Source: Novimethylophilus kurashikiensis (lineage in GTDB: Bacteria > Pseudomonadota > Gammaproteobacteria > Burkholderiales > Methylophilaceae). From it: DNA of 64,000 nucleotides. The stretch covers positions 186,001 to 250,000 of the forward strand of contig NZ_BDOQ01000019.1 in NCBI RefSeq assembly GCF_003112435.1. Direction: 5' to 3'. How positions within the stretch are numbered: position 1 is the first letter of the stretch; every line of letters begins with the position of its first letter. The notes beneath the pieces were generated by a model, which saw nothing but the letters and a program-made list of their open reading frames with translations, was not told the origin of the DNA and did not search any database. Shown piece after piece: positions 48,301-55,820 of the stretch. A program made the position numbers and the translations under genes.

Positions 48301-49056
48301 ATGCCTATGAACACTTTTGCTCAAAAAATTGACGAATTAGTTTCAGCCGGCTGCAACGTAGCGAGCGCTTCAATATACATAGCATGGTCCAATCGCGTCA
48401 CAGCGCTTTTGACAGCAGCAATAGATACTCAATCCGCTGAGGCATTCAAAGACCTTGGCGGTACGACCCCCTATTTAAACTGGGAGCAATACCGAGATAG
48501 ACAGGTTGGGCATCTTGAGGGCCTAGCGCTACGCATTGAGGCATCTGGTCTTCAGCAGGCTAAAGTTGAACATATTCATTCAGCAACAGGTACTCATACC
48601 ACACAAATCACAAACCATGTATTTCTTGTACATGGTCACGACAACGGCACTAAGGAAACTACGGCGCGTTTTATTGAGCGCTTGGGGCTTGCGCCAATCA
48701 TTCTTCATGAACAAGCCAACGAAGGTAGAACGATTATTGAAAAATTTGAGGCCTACGCTGATGTAGGGTTCGCTATCGTGCTAATGACACCAGATGATGT
48801 CGGTGCCAGTGTGAAAGAACAAAACAAGCTGCTTGGGCGTGCAAGACAGAATGTAATTCTGGAGCTTGGTTACTTTACTGGCCGCCTAGGGCGCAGCAAA
48901 GTTTGCGCACTTTTTAAGCCCGGTATTGAGATTCCATCTGATTTTCATGGGGTTCTATTTCTTGAACTCGATGAGCCGGGTGCTTGGAAGCCAAAACTAG
49001 CAAATGAACTCGTAAAAGCGGGAATGAAAATTGACGTTCAGGCGCTCTTGGGATGA
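48301..49056 (+). CDS. TIR-like nucleotide-binding domain protein
   Basis: 251 residues. Residues 1-100 are a helical domain I do not recognise. Residues 106-225 form the TIR-like domain described as predicted nucleotide-binding (PF10137): HVFLVHGHDNGTKETTARF, the catalytic-glutamate region NEGRTIIEKFE, and ARQNVILELGYFTGRLGR. Related domains in Pycsar and CBASS effectors degrade NAD when triggered. No cyclase is nearby here; the partner is the nuclease-like gene 14 bases upstream. It is convergent with the XRE gene. No strong ribosome binding site precedes the first ATG. Confidence 0.85.
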   Translation: MPMNTFAQKIDELVSAGCNVASASIYIAWSNRVTALLTAAIDTQSAEAFKDLGGTTPYLNWEQYRDRQVGHLEGLALRIEASGLQQAKVEHIHSATGTHTTQITNHVFLVHGHDNGTKETTARFIERLGLAPIILHEQANEGRTIIEKFEAYADVGFAIVLMTPDDVGASVKEQNKLLGRARQNVILELGYFTGRLGRSKVCALFKPGIEIPSDFHGVLFLELDEPGAWKPKLANELVKAGMKIDVQALLG

Positions 49057-49099
49057 ACCGCTCTAACTCATCGAAGCTAGGGAATTACATAAGCCTTGT

Positions 49100-49351
49100 T
49101 TACGAGCGACCAAGAATCTGCTTGGAATTTTCAAATCTTAAAAAAATTTGAGACAAGGTTAATCCCAATGCTTCTGAAATATTTAGTAATGCACTTAATG
49201 TAGCGCTGGCTACGCCCCTTTCCATTTTCGAGATGTAGGTTCGGTCAAGCCCAGAATCAAGCGCAAGAGTTTCTTGGGTTTTGCCAGCTTCTTCTCGCAA
49301 ATCTCTCAACACTTTTCCAAATAGCTTTAATTCTTCAGCCTTTTTATCCAT
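49100..49351 (-). CDS. XRE-family transcriptional regulator
   Basis: 83 residues. The helix-turn-helix spans about 12-66: LRDLREEAGKTQETLALDSG and DRTYISKMERGVASATLSAL. There is no further domain. Single-domain XRE proteins commonly silence defence or mobile genes. Two GTAGAC direct repeats 20 bases apart lie 55-80 bases upstream of its start and may be its operator. Confidence 0.92.
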   Translation of the reverse strand: MDKKAEELKLFGKVLRDLREEAGKTQETLALDSGLDRTYISKMERGVASATLSALLNISEALGLTLSQIFLRFENSKQILGRS

Positions 49352-49405
49352 GTGCTGAGCATGAATAAAACAGCAATTTTCGTCTTCGGCTTATAGGCAA
49401 CATTT

Positions 49406-49431
49406 GTAGACAATAAGCTACACTGGTAGAC
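49406..49431. promoter_or_regulatory. Candidate operator, two GTAGAC repeats
   Basis: GTAGAC at 49406-49411 and again at 49426-49431, exactly 20 bases or two helical turns apart on the same face of DNA. GCTAC between them adds a partial inverted half. Located between the divergent XRE and recombinase genes. Confidence 0.45.
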
Positions 49432-49528
49432 TAAAGTCATCGTTTTAAAAACCTAACTTTTCTATAAAAAAGCATGGTTTCGTGCCAAGCCACTGTTTCA
49501 TAAATGTTTGATTAGTCGGCAAGAATTC

Positions 49529-49590
49529 CTAGTCTTTAATAACCGTTCTTTTTAGAATAACTGCATGATAAATAACGGTTTTATGACTAG
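49529..49590. repeat. Long palindrome abutting the recombinase start
   Basis: Left arm CTAGTC...AACCGTT (49529-49547), right arm AACGGTT...GACTAG (49574-49590), with the outer six and inner seven bases exactly complementary and a 2-base length difference between them. The spacer is 26 bases. The right arm ends at the base before the recombinase ATG. It could be a recombinase core site or a translation-control hairpin; no ribosome binding site is visible here. Confidence 0.6.
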
Positions 49591-50160
49591 ATGGCACAGG
49601 CTAAATCACTAACTGATCAAGAACTCAAAATCGTATTGGCAATGGTTGCTCAAGGACGACACGCCGCAAGAAATCGCATGAAGATTTTGCTCAGCCATCT
49701 CGGCGGGATGCGTGTTGGAGAAATCGCGGCGGTCAAAATCGGCGACGTGCTGAATCCCAACGGGTCCATTGTTGATGAAATCCGACTTGCTGCAGAGCAG
49801 ACCAAAGGATCGAAACCTCGTACGGTCTACGTCAGCGAGCGTCTGAAGAAAGAAATTGCGCAGTACCTGAAACACCTCAAGCACCTTGATCCAGAGAAAC
49901 CTCTGATCTATTCACAAAAGGGGCGGGATGGCTTCACAGCCAACAGCCTCGGTCAGCAATTCAAAACGATTTACCGCAAAGCTGGAATTCAAGGCGCCAC
50001 TAGCCATAGTGGCCGGAGGACTTTCATCACTAACTTAGCAAATAAAGGGATAGGTGTTCGAGTGCTTCAGGCACTAGCGGGTCACGCCAGTATCGCGACC
50101 ACGCAAATCTACATCGACGTGAACGATGAAATGAAACGTGCAGCAGTGAATTTACTTTAA
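49591..50160 (+). CDS. Minimal tyrosine recombinase
   Basis: 189 residues, catalytic domain only. Arg41 in LGGMRVGEIAAV, a lysine in TKGSKPRTVYV, His139/Arg142 in TSHSGRRTF, His165 in LAGHASIATT and Tyr174 in TQIYIDV complete the active site. The usual N-terminal core-binding domain is absent, as in FimB/FimE-sized recombinases. It may act in inversion or in integration of this region. A palindrome ends at its start codon. Confidence 0.92.
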   Translation: MAQAKSLTDQELKIVLAMVAQGRHAARNRMKILLSHLGGMRVGEIAAVKIGDVLNPNGSIVDEIRLAAEQTKGSKPRTVYVSERLKKEIAQYLKHLKHLDPEKPLIYSQKGRDGFTANSLGQQFKTIYRKAGIQGATSHSGRRTFITNLANKGIGVRVLQALAGHASIATTQIYIDVNDEMKRAAVNLL

Positions 50161-50175
50161 CAAGGGGGAACAAGA

Positions 50176-51360
50176 ATGAGTACTGCATTTTGTAGAGCAT
50201 GCGGCAAGGAAATAGAAGTGTCTGTTGCATTTTGTATCCATTGCGGAGCAGCACAGCAAGGGGATGTGGGAGCGTCAAAAGGCGGATTGCCACCTGGAGT
50301 ATCCGGCTGGTCATGGGGCGCATTTCTGCTCAATTGGATTTGGGCCATCGGGAATAGAGTCTGGATTGGTTTGCTCGCGCTGATCCCTGGAGTGAATTTC
50401 ATCGTTGCATTGATCTTGGGATTCAAAGGCCGCGAGTGGGCATGGGAGGCGAACCGCTGGGATAGTGTTGAGCATTTCAATCGCGTGCAGAAAAAATGGT
50501 CGTTCTGGAGTGTGATGGTCTTCGTGATCGGGTTCATGTTTGGGCTTGTGATTGCAGTAGTCATTCCCGCCTATCATGACTATCAAAAGCGAGCAGCAGA
50601 GGTTGCTGCAGAACAACAAGGCAATCAAGTTGAAACAAGTATGCAGCCGGTTGCAAATCAGGATACAGGCAGTAAGGCGTTCAAATGTGAAGATCACAAG
50701 GACTTGTTGACCTCTGCTGATCCAACAATTCGCTTAGTCGATAAGGTGGGGGATATTCCGGCAGATTTGAGGCAGGCACTGGGCCCAGATATTGAAAAGT
50801 CACAGCTTTTGCCGCAGAAGATACCGGGGCAGTATCTAGCTATTTGTAAGGCGACCGCTTATTACTACGATAATCAAGATCGTGACGTGTTTTACACCGT
50901 ATCCCAGGTCAACAATGGGACAGAGTTGTTCGTGACGATCCAAGACATCGGTTGGTTGAAGAACGATTTGAAGTTTAAGAAGACAATTACTGATATCGTC
51001 GAGCAGCAAAAGAAAGAAAAGCAAGAGCAGGAGAGGCAGCAAGCCGATTCGTCAAAACAAGAGGGTGCTTCACAAACGGCTCAATCCGGGCAGCAACAAG
51101 CTGAACCCGATAGCCCGAGCTTCGATTGTGCAAAGGCCAGCAATAATGTCGAGCGCATGATTTGTGGCGATAAGGAATTACAGCGTTTGGACCGAAGCAT
51201 GTATAGGGATTACAAGGATATGAGCAATCGTGTCGATCCTGAACAGCTCAAGAAAGAGCAAAACGCTTGGCTGAAGGAACGAAACGCATGTCAGACCCGA
51301 GAGTGTGTAAAGCAAGCCTTTGTGAATCGAATAACGCAGTTTGCGGCAGAAAGCGAATAG
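50176..51360 (+). CDS. Zinc-ribbon membrane protein with LprI-like C terminus
   Basis: 394 residues. A two-knuckle zinc ribbon (FCRACGKEI...FCIHCGAAQ, 4-27) is followed by two or three membrane segments. The last is GLVIAVVIPAYHDYQKRA (near 127-145), strikingly like a pilin N-terminal helix. Then comes a unique stretch, a Gln/Glu-rich linker (about 275-310), and a C-terminal LprI/DUF1311 domain with CAKASNNVERMICGDKELQRLD and ACQTRECVKQAF. LprI-type domains bind lysozyme in some bacteria. GGGGGA lies seven bases before the ATG. Fifteen bases separate it from the recombinase gene. Confidence 0.85.
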   Translation: MSTAFCRACGKEIEVSVAFCIHCGAAQQGDVGASKGGLPPGVSGWSWGAFLLNWIWAIGNRVWIGLLALIPGVNFIVALILGFKGREWAWEANRWDSVEHFNRVQKKWSFWSVMVFVIGFMFGLVIAVVIPAYHDYQKRAAEVAAEQQGNQVETSMQPVANQDTGSKAFKCEDHKDLLTSADPTIRLVDKVGDIPADLRQALGPDIEKSQLLPQKIPGQYLAICKATAYYYDNQDRDVFYTVSQVNNGTELFVTIQDIGWLKNDLKFKKTITDIVEQQKKEKQEQERQQADSSKQEGASQTAQSGQQQAEPDSPSFDCAKASNNVERMICGDKELQRLDRSMYRDYKDMSNRVDPEQLKKEQNAWLKERNACQTRECVKQAFVNRITQFAAESE

Positions 51361-51397
51361 CAGTCACAGGCTAACATCAGCTAATTATCTCAAGCAG

Positions 51398-51437
51398 AAA
51401 ACGGATCGGAGACCTTCAAAAGCTCCGATCCGTTTTG
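51398..51437. terminator. Strong bidirectional hairpin terminator
   Basis: AAAACGGATCGGAG (51398-51411) and CTCCGATCCGTTTT (51423-51436) form a perfect 14-bp stem, with T or A runs at both ends so it can work from either side. It ends the zinc-ribbon gene. Confidence 0.85.
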
Positions 51438-51463
51438 CATTCAAATGACAGCTAGTGACTGTC

Positions 51464-51498
51464 AAAAAAAATCCCCCAAGAGTGGAACCCTTTGGGGG
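51464..51498 (-). terminator. Minus-strand terminator and structured intergenic stretch
   Basis: On the minus strand CCCCCAA...TTGGGGG is followed by ATTTTTTTT, a proper terminator for the genes at 51816-53689. Further hairpins lie just upstream on that strand (GCAGCGAAGCGCTGC near 51525-51540, CACCCCAACGGGGTG near 51547-51561). The remaining gene-free part, 51562-51815, holds no gene I can support. Confidence 0.75.
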
Positions 51499-51815
51499 AG
51501 CGGAGCAAAAAATCTCCCAGTTGCAGCGCTTCGCTGCGCGGATAACACCCCGTTGGGGTGAAGAAATGCAAAACCGGTGGACGCAATTCAAGCGTAACGA
51601 ATAGCGGTGGGTAGAAATAAAGGGGGGGTGACTAAAGGACGTGGGGCATAGATTGCACCTCTTATTGTTATTTTTAAGCGATCTTAATCTCGCTGAATAG
51701 ATACCGCAACACCTCTTACCCATCCACAATTTACGTGGATTATTCTGTGGGCAACTAACTTAACTCAATAGCTAGTATAGAGAAATACAATTGAACAAGA
51801 AATATTGACGTTAGA

Positions 51816-52793
51816 TTAGACATCGGGGGAGTACGCGATCAATTCGAGTTTCCGAATAAATTCTTTCTTGTCGATTGCCTGATCGATGCTACCTTGAAAC
51901 TCATACCACCCAGCAACGTCAGCCCCAGAAGATGCCAGATGGGAGCCGAATGACATAGCCAAAGCCGCTGCAGGTTGGTGCAGCATTCGGAGAAAGGTGG
52001 CTGCCCAATTCAATCTACCCGCATATAAGTTAGATACTTCTTCGGTATTGATCGCTTCGAGTGCAGCGATAGCGATGGACTTTTCGTTGATTAAGATCAT
52101 CTGGTTACTATTTTGAGCGGCGTCAATCAGAGCCTGCCCATACTTTCGAACAGCCTTATCCGGCTTTGCGTCCATAAGATGATCTAAGGACTTTGGAGCC
52201 AGCGCTAGACCAGTTACGGCCCTGTAGGTATCTACAAACTTAACTTCTGAGTTAGGAGAGAATAGCGGATGCAAAGATGGTGCTTGGATTTGAACAAGCG
52301 TCGAAATAAGTGCCCTCCGACCAGGAGAGCATAGAATAGGAATTCGCTTTCTTGCAGAAAGACTTGCTTCGTAAAGCGCATATTCGATTACTTGGTCCCA
52401 GTTCTCCTTCGGGATACGCAGCCTACCTCCGAGCAATGTTGCAACACTCGACTGTTTGGTAAGAAATTGAATGTACTGATGGTGTGCTTGATAGTCCTTT
52501 GGATGAAAGTCGTCCCAATCGGCATGTAGGCCGAGTTCCGCTATATGCTTCTTGTCGTGGGGACTGGTTCTCGATCTCGGCATATGATTGTCTGCCGGAG
52601 CCAGCCAGACGTTGTCGTATAGCATCAAGAAACAGAGTGCTAGATCGCGATGCTGGTAATCATCTGCCCCATATAGGGTATTGTAGTAAGGATGACCCAT
52701 AGGCCCGTCACGCCGGTGATCAGACAATTGGTTGCTGAAGTATCGATATAAGGCGCCTGAGTAAGGGTGAGACAGAATGATTGCATTTGGCAC
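51816..52793 (-). CDS. Unknown protein, downstream partner of HEPN gene
   Basis: 325 residues from a GTG start with GAGG eight bases upstream. No signal peptide or membrane segment. It has an aromatic, histidine-rich N terminus (LSHPYSGALYRYFSNQLSDH; MGHPYYNTLYGADDYQHRD) and a helical remainder with no family I recognise. It follows the HEPN gene after 95 bases on the same strand and shares its terminator at 51464-51498, so they are probably one transcript. It may be an antitoxin or a sensor; nothing in the sequence decides this. Confidence 0.75.
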   Translation of the reverse strand: MPNAIILSHPYSGALYRYFSNQLSDHRRDGPMGHPYYNTLYGADDYQHRDLALCFLMLYDNVWLAPADNHMPRSRTSPHDKKHIAELGLHADWDDFHPKDYQAHHQYIQFLTKQSSVATLLGGRLRIPKENWDQVIEYALYEASLSARKRIPILCSPGRRALISTLVQIQAPSLHPLFSPNSEVKFVDTYRAVTGLALAPKSLDHLMDAKPDKAVRKYGQALIDAAQNSNQMILINEKSIAIAALEAINTEEVSNLYAGRLNWAATFLRMLHQPAAALAMSFGSHLASSGADVAGWYEFQGSIDQAIDKKEFIRKLELIAYSPDV

Positions 52794-52888
52794 TGTATGG
52801 ACCTCAAGATGGCAGACTTAAAGCTAACTAGTCTAGATTGCTTTTTAATCAGCTCCTCATAAAATATGTAGATGTTGCGCATACATGA

Positions 52889-53689
52889 TCATGGCCGTGT
52901 CCGCTGATCTATCTTTCGATGGACCAACGACACAAGAGTCAAGATGTCCAATGCATCTTGCTCATTCATAGCCCAGTCTACCTTCGGATTATGCGCAAGC
53001 GGATTACGAACCGTCCCGAAGATCCCAATGAGTAGATTCAAGAACCCCGATTGCTCGCTCTTTTCGCTATCGTTCTTAAGGTCGTTGATTGCGATAATTG
53101 GATTAGGGCCACCGAAGGCTGCCTGTACCAGAGTGGCGCCATCTCCAGGGTGATTTGTAAGTGAGCGAAGCTTCGCTGCTATGCTTTTAGTTGCCTCGAA
53201 TACAGCATGAAAGTAATTTTCTTGTAGCCATTCAGCTTTGCAGTAGAGCAATACGTCAGGATGTACGCCTCGATTTTCGAGTAGGTATTGAAGACGATTC
53301 GCTCGGGCTACGGCCTCATCTAGGTTTGACGCGGGCTTAACCCATCTAACCTTTCCATGGTCTCCCACGGACATACCTGAGAAGGCAAGAATAGCGTTCA
53401 GGCGAACCTTCCATCGATTGAATTTAGCAGAATCCGCGGTGAACTGAACCGGGTCCATCACTCGATTGACGAAAACGACAACGTGATTACCGAAATTCCG
53501 ATTGTTCTGGTACATCGCAAACGCGTTGAACAGTCGCTTCCATTTGGTTGCAGTTGGATCAACGTTTGGAATTTTGCATTGATTTAGCAGAAAGTCGATC
53601 TGTGTACCCGTTAGACCGTCGTCAGTATCACCGAGCGCCTTGGCCAATGCGGTGAGTTGTTGAGCATTGAACGGCGGAACGTGTTCCAT
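52889..53689 (-). CDS. HEPN-like TIGR02391/Ymh-family protein
   Basis: 266 residues. The C-terminal third carries GFLNLLIGIFGTVRNPLAHNPKVDW, in which Arg228-N-P-L-A-His233 is the Rx4H motif of HEPN ribonucleases and the whole pattern is that of the TIGR02391/Ymh family. The N-terminal half (WKRLFNAFAMYQNNRNFGNHV; VFVNRVMDPVQFT) is the other conserved block of that family. Such proteins are found in abortive-infection and restriction loci. It is co-directional with 51816. Confidence 0.85.
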   Translation of the reverse strand: MEHVPPFNAQQLTALAKALGDTDDGLTGTQIDFLLNQCKIPNVDPTATKWKRLFNAFAMYQNNRNFGNHVVVFVNRVMDPVQFTADSAKFNRWKVRLNAILAFSGMSVGDHGKVRWVKPASNLDEAVARANRLQYLLENRGVHPDVLLYCKAEWLQENYFHAVFEATKSIAAKLRSLTNHPGDGATLVQAAFGGPNPIIAINDLKNDSEKSEQSGFLNLLIGIFGTVRNPLAHNPKVDWAMNEQDALDILTLVSLVHRKIDQRTRP

Positions 53690-53799
53690 ATTTGATTTAG
53701 AACGTGGCGAAGACGGAAATCGTCAGAGTTTTAAGGGGGACGAGAAGCTAAGCCTGGAGCAAGCAACCAAGCTGAGCTTGTCGACGGACAGCTGGAATA

Positions 53800-53934
53800 T
53801 TATGTTAGATTTCGGTGCCATCTTCGCAGGTAATCTACAGCTTCCTCTCGGATTGCTTCTTTGCAAAGGGCTCTACCCGTCGGAATACGGAAAGCAATAT
53901 TTTTAACCTCATAATTGAGGTTTCCATGCTGCAT
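53800..53934 (-). CDS. Possible small protein upstream of the HEPN gene
   Basis: 44 residues from the ATG at 53934, with protein-like composition (VKNIAFRIPTGRALCKEAI, then a charged helix EEAVDYLRRWHRN). It is co-directional with the HEPN gene and 110 bases ahead of it. A competing + strand frame (53667-53906) crosses the same bases. No clear ribosome binding site (AGAAGG abuts the ATG). It could also be a gene remnant. The rest of 53690-54005 holds nothing I can name. Confidence 0.3.
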   Translation of the reverse strand: MQHGNLNYEVKNIAFRIPTGRALCKEAIREEAVDYLRRWHRNLT

Positions 53935-54005
53935 CCTTCTCGAAACAACTTTATGTACATATCAGATAGTTATTATCAAGCTGAACTTCAGGGAATGTAG
54001 GCGAG

Positions 54006-55022
54006 CTATGAGCGTATTAGCTCATCTAGATCGGGGTCAAACTCATTGAAATCTTCAAAATACAACATTTCTGGATATGCGGTTTCATTTTCATACTCAT
54101 CAAAGAAGTATCTGCTGTACCAATCATCCATTAAAAAAGTGTGAGGTCTGGCCTCAAGGTGTGCAAAAAGGAACGGAAACCGATGTGCAAAATAATGAGC
54201 CTGCAATTCCATCACCAACTCGTATGCAGCAATAATGCTATCTCTATAGTCACCTAACGTACTGCGAAATAAATCCTGTAGCACTTTGTAGTAGAGCGTC
54301 AATGATGGGGGGAGGTTTGTAGATGCCTGATAAGAAATATTCTGCTCATACCAATATGACAGCAACTTTGGCTTCTTGCCTAGTAAATATTTCGACAACA
54401 GCCAGTGATATTCATAATGCTGGTTAACGAGATATTGAATAGTTGTACTGCATGGCAGATTGCCTTGACTCCGTTTGCAAATTAAAACTAGTGGTCCAAG
54501 CGTATTAAAGAGCATCAGAGATTTTTCAATCGCATTTTCTATTTCCGGCCAACGCTTCTCACGGGTATAGGAGATTGAAAATGCCATTAGCCCATTATCA
54601 GAGAAATCATCTTCGTTAGTAAGCTGGATTGAAACAGTCTTTGAGCTGCTTCCGAATCTGCCTTGGCGATTCTGACTTTTGATATTTGCCCAATAGCACT
54701 TTCTTGTTGTAAGACAAACTGCACAGAGAAATACAGGTACGGGCAGTGATAGCCAGTAGTTCAGAGTTTCACGTTTTATACCGCTGAATGTAGCTCTACC
54801 GTTAACAAACTTCAGTGCTTTCTTGCCTTTAAGTTGCAGAGCAGCCATATCACCTGATAGTAATTGCTCCCTCCCTACGATTTCAATATAGAGATCGATT
54901 CCGTAGTCGCGCTCACTTACTTCTCGGATTACCCATTGTCGAGGTAGCACCTGCCTCAGTGCCGTGAATGAGTCGCTCTCTATAATGTGTTGATCAGATC
55001 GTTTTGGCAGTTGCATAGGCAT
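54006..55022 (-). CDS. DUF4365-domain protein
   Basis: 338 residues from the ATG at 55022; a TTG just before it is possible. The N-terminal 150 residues have RDYGIDLYIEIVG and MAALQLKGKKALKF, the D...QxK layout of the DUF4365 restriction-like fold, then YWLSLPVPVFLCAVCLTTRKCYWANI. The C-terminal half is helical and unrecognised. DUF4365 proteins often stand alone in defence islands; activity is not established. Confidence 0.82.
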   Translation of the reverse strand: MPMQLPKRSDQHIIESDSFTALRQVLPRQWVIREVSERDYGIDLYIEIVGREQLLSGDMAALQLKGKKALKFVNGRATFSGIKRETLNYWLSLPVPVFLCAVCLTTRKCYWANIKSQNRQGRFGSSSKTVSIQLTNEDDFSDNGLMAFSISYTREKRWPEIENAIEKSLMLFNTLGPLVLICKRSQGNLPCSTTIQYLVNQHYEYHWLLSKYLLGKKPKLLSYWYEQNISYQASTNLPPSLTLYYKVLQDLFRSTLGDYRDSIIAAYELVMELQAHYFAHRFPFLFAHLEARPHTFLMDDWYSRYFFDEYENETAYPEMLYFEDFNEFDPDLDELIRS

Positions 55023-55280
55023 CAAGGTCTTGTGTATGGCAACAATATTTGAATTATCTGAGCAATTTAGAAGGCATGTCTATTTGAGAAACGTCATCAA
55101 TTTTGAAAAAACTAGGCTAACTCGATATGGGCCGATATCTTGTCATTATGTTGGCTGCTGTATCTTGTATGTTAGCTAATTCTTTTTATATTTCTTAAGT
55201 GGCGATATATTCTTTCTTTTATGCGTGACAAGTCAATGCCATGCGCTAGAAAACGTTAAGTCCATAAACTTTACTTGCAT
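55023..55280. other. AT-rich gene-free spacer
   Basis: Divergent spacer between the DUF4365 gene and the truncated HEPN-like gene. No repeat, terminator or RNA structure stands out. Confidence 0.4.
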
Positions 55281-55709
55281 ATGCATCTACTTTCTGGAAA
55301 AAGAACTACGAATGCTGCAGCTAACAGTTATCTAGCAGCCAGCAATTTACTCAACCTCGCTCGTGAGCAGGACGAAGGCAGTTTTTATTGGGCAATGGCA
55401 TCAGTTGTTTTCTCGGCATTTACCTATGAGGCGTTTTTAAACGTGATAGGTGAGGAAGTGTTAGGACGAGAGCGATGGGTGACAATTGACAGAGCAGGAT
55501 GGATGCGAAAGCACTCTACGATATTTGCAGCTTTGTCGCTGCAATCCAATCTTTCATGCCCTCCAGAATCTACTTTGATCGAATTATTTGATTTCCGAAA
55601 TCTCGCGAAATTTCATCCCCATTGCTCACCCAATTGCATCCCGGAATGTGCAGCAGTTGCATCGTGCGTTAACCAGCAATTTCAAACCCGCTATCCGGTC
55701 ATTGCGTGA
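55281..55709 (+). pseudogene. HEPN-like protein, 3' end lost beside IS21
   Basis: The frame from the ATG at 55281 reads NAAANSYLAASNLLNLAREQ, AFTYEAFLNVIGEEVLG and LIELFDFRNLA, as in HEPN-like proteins whose next residues would be the HG of a FRNxLAHGK motif. After about 55608 it reads KFHPHCSPNCIPEC, with low similarity to anything, and stops at 55709. The break coincides with the first of three TGCxCACC(C)AATTxCAT repeats that run up to the IS21 genes, so the IS most likely removed the catalytic end. Confidence 0.6.
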
Positions 55710-55820
55710 CACTGTCCTGCGGTTGCAACTCGATGCGCACCAATTGCATGAGTGCGCACCCAATTACATGTTTTGAGCAGCGGCAGGGATTCTGATGAGT
55801 GAATTACGCCGCAGCCCTGG

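Noticed and set aside
51385-51729. 114-codon minus-strand frame in the hairpin-rich spacer
   Set aside because: It runs through two terminators and several hairpins and reads like non-coding sequence.
53667-53906. 79-codon + strand frame starting inside the HEPN gene
   Set aside because: Overlaps the HEPN start, lacks a ribosome binding site and has no recognisable features.
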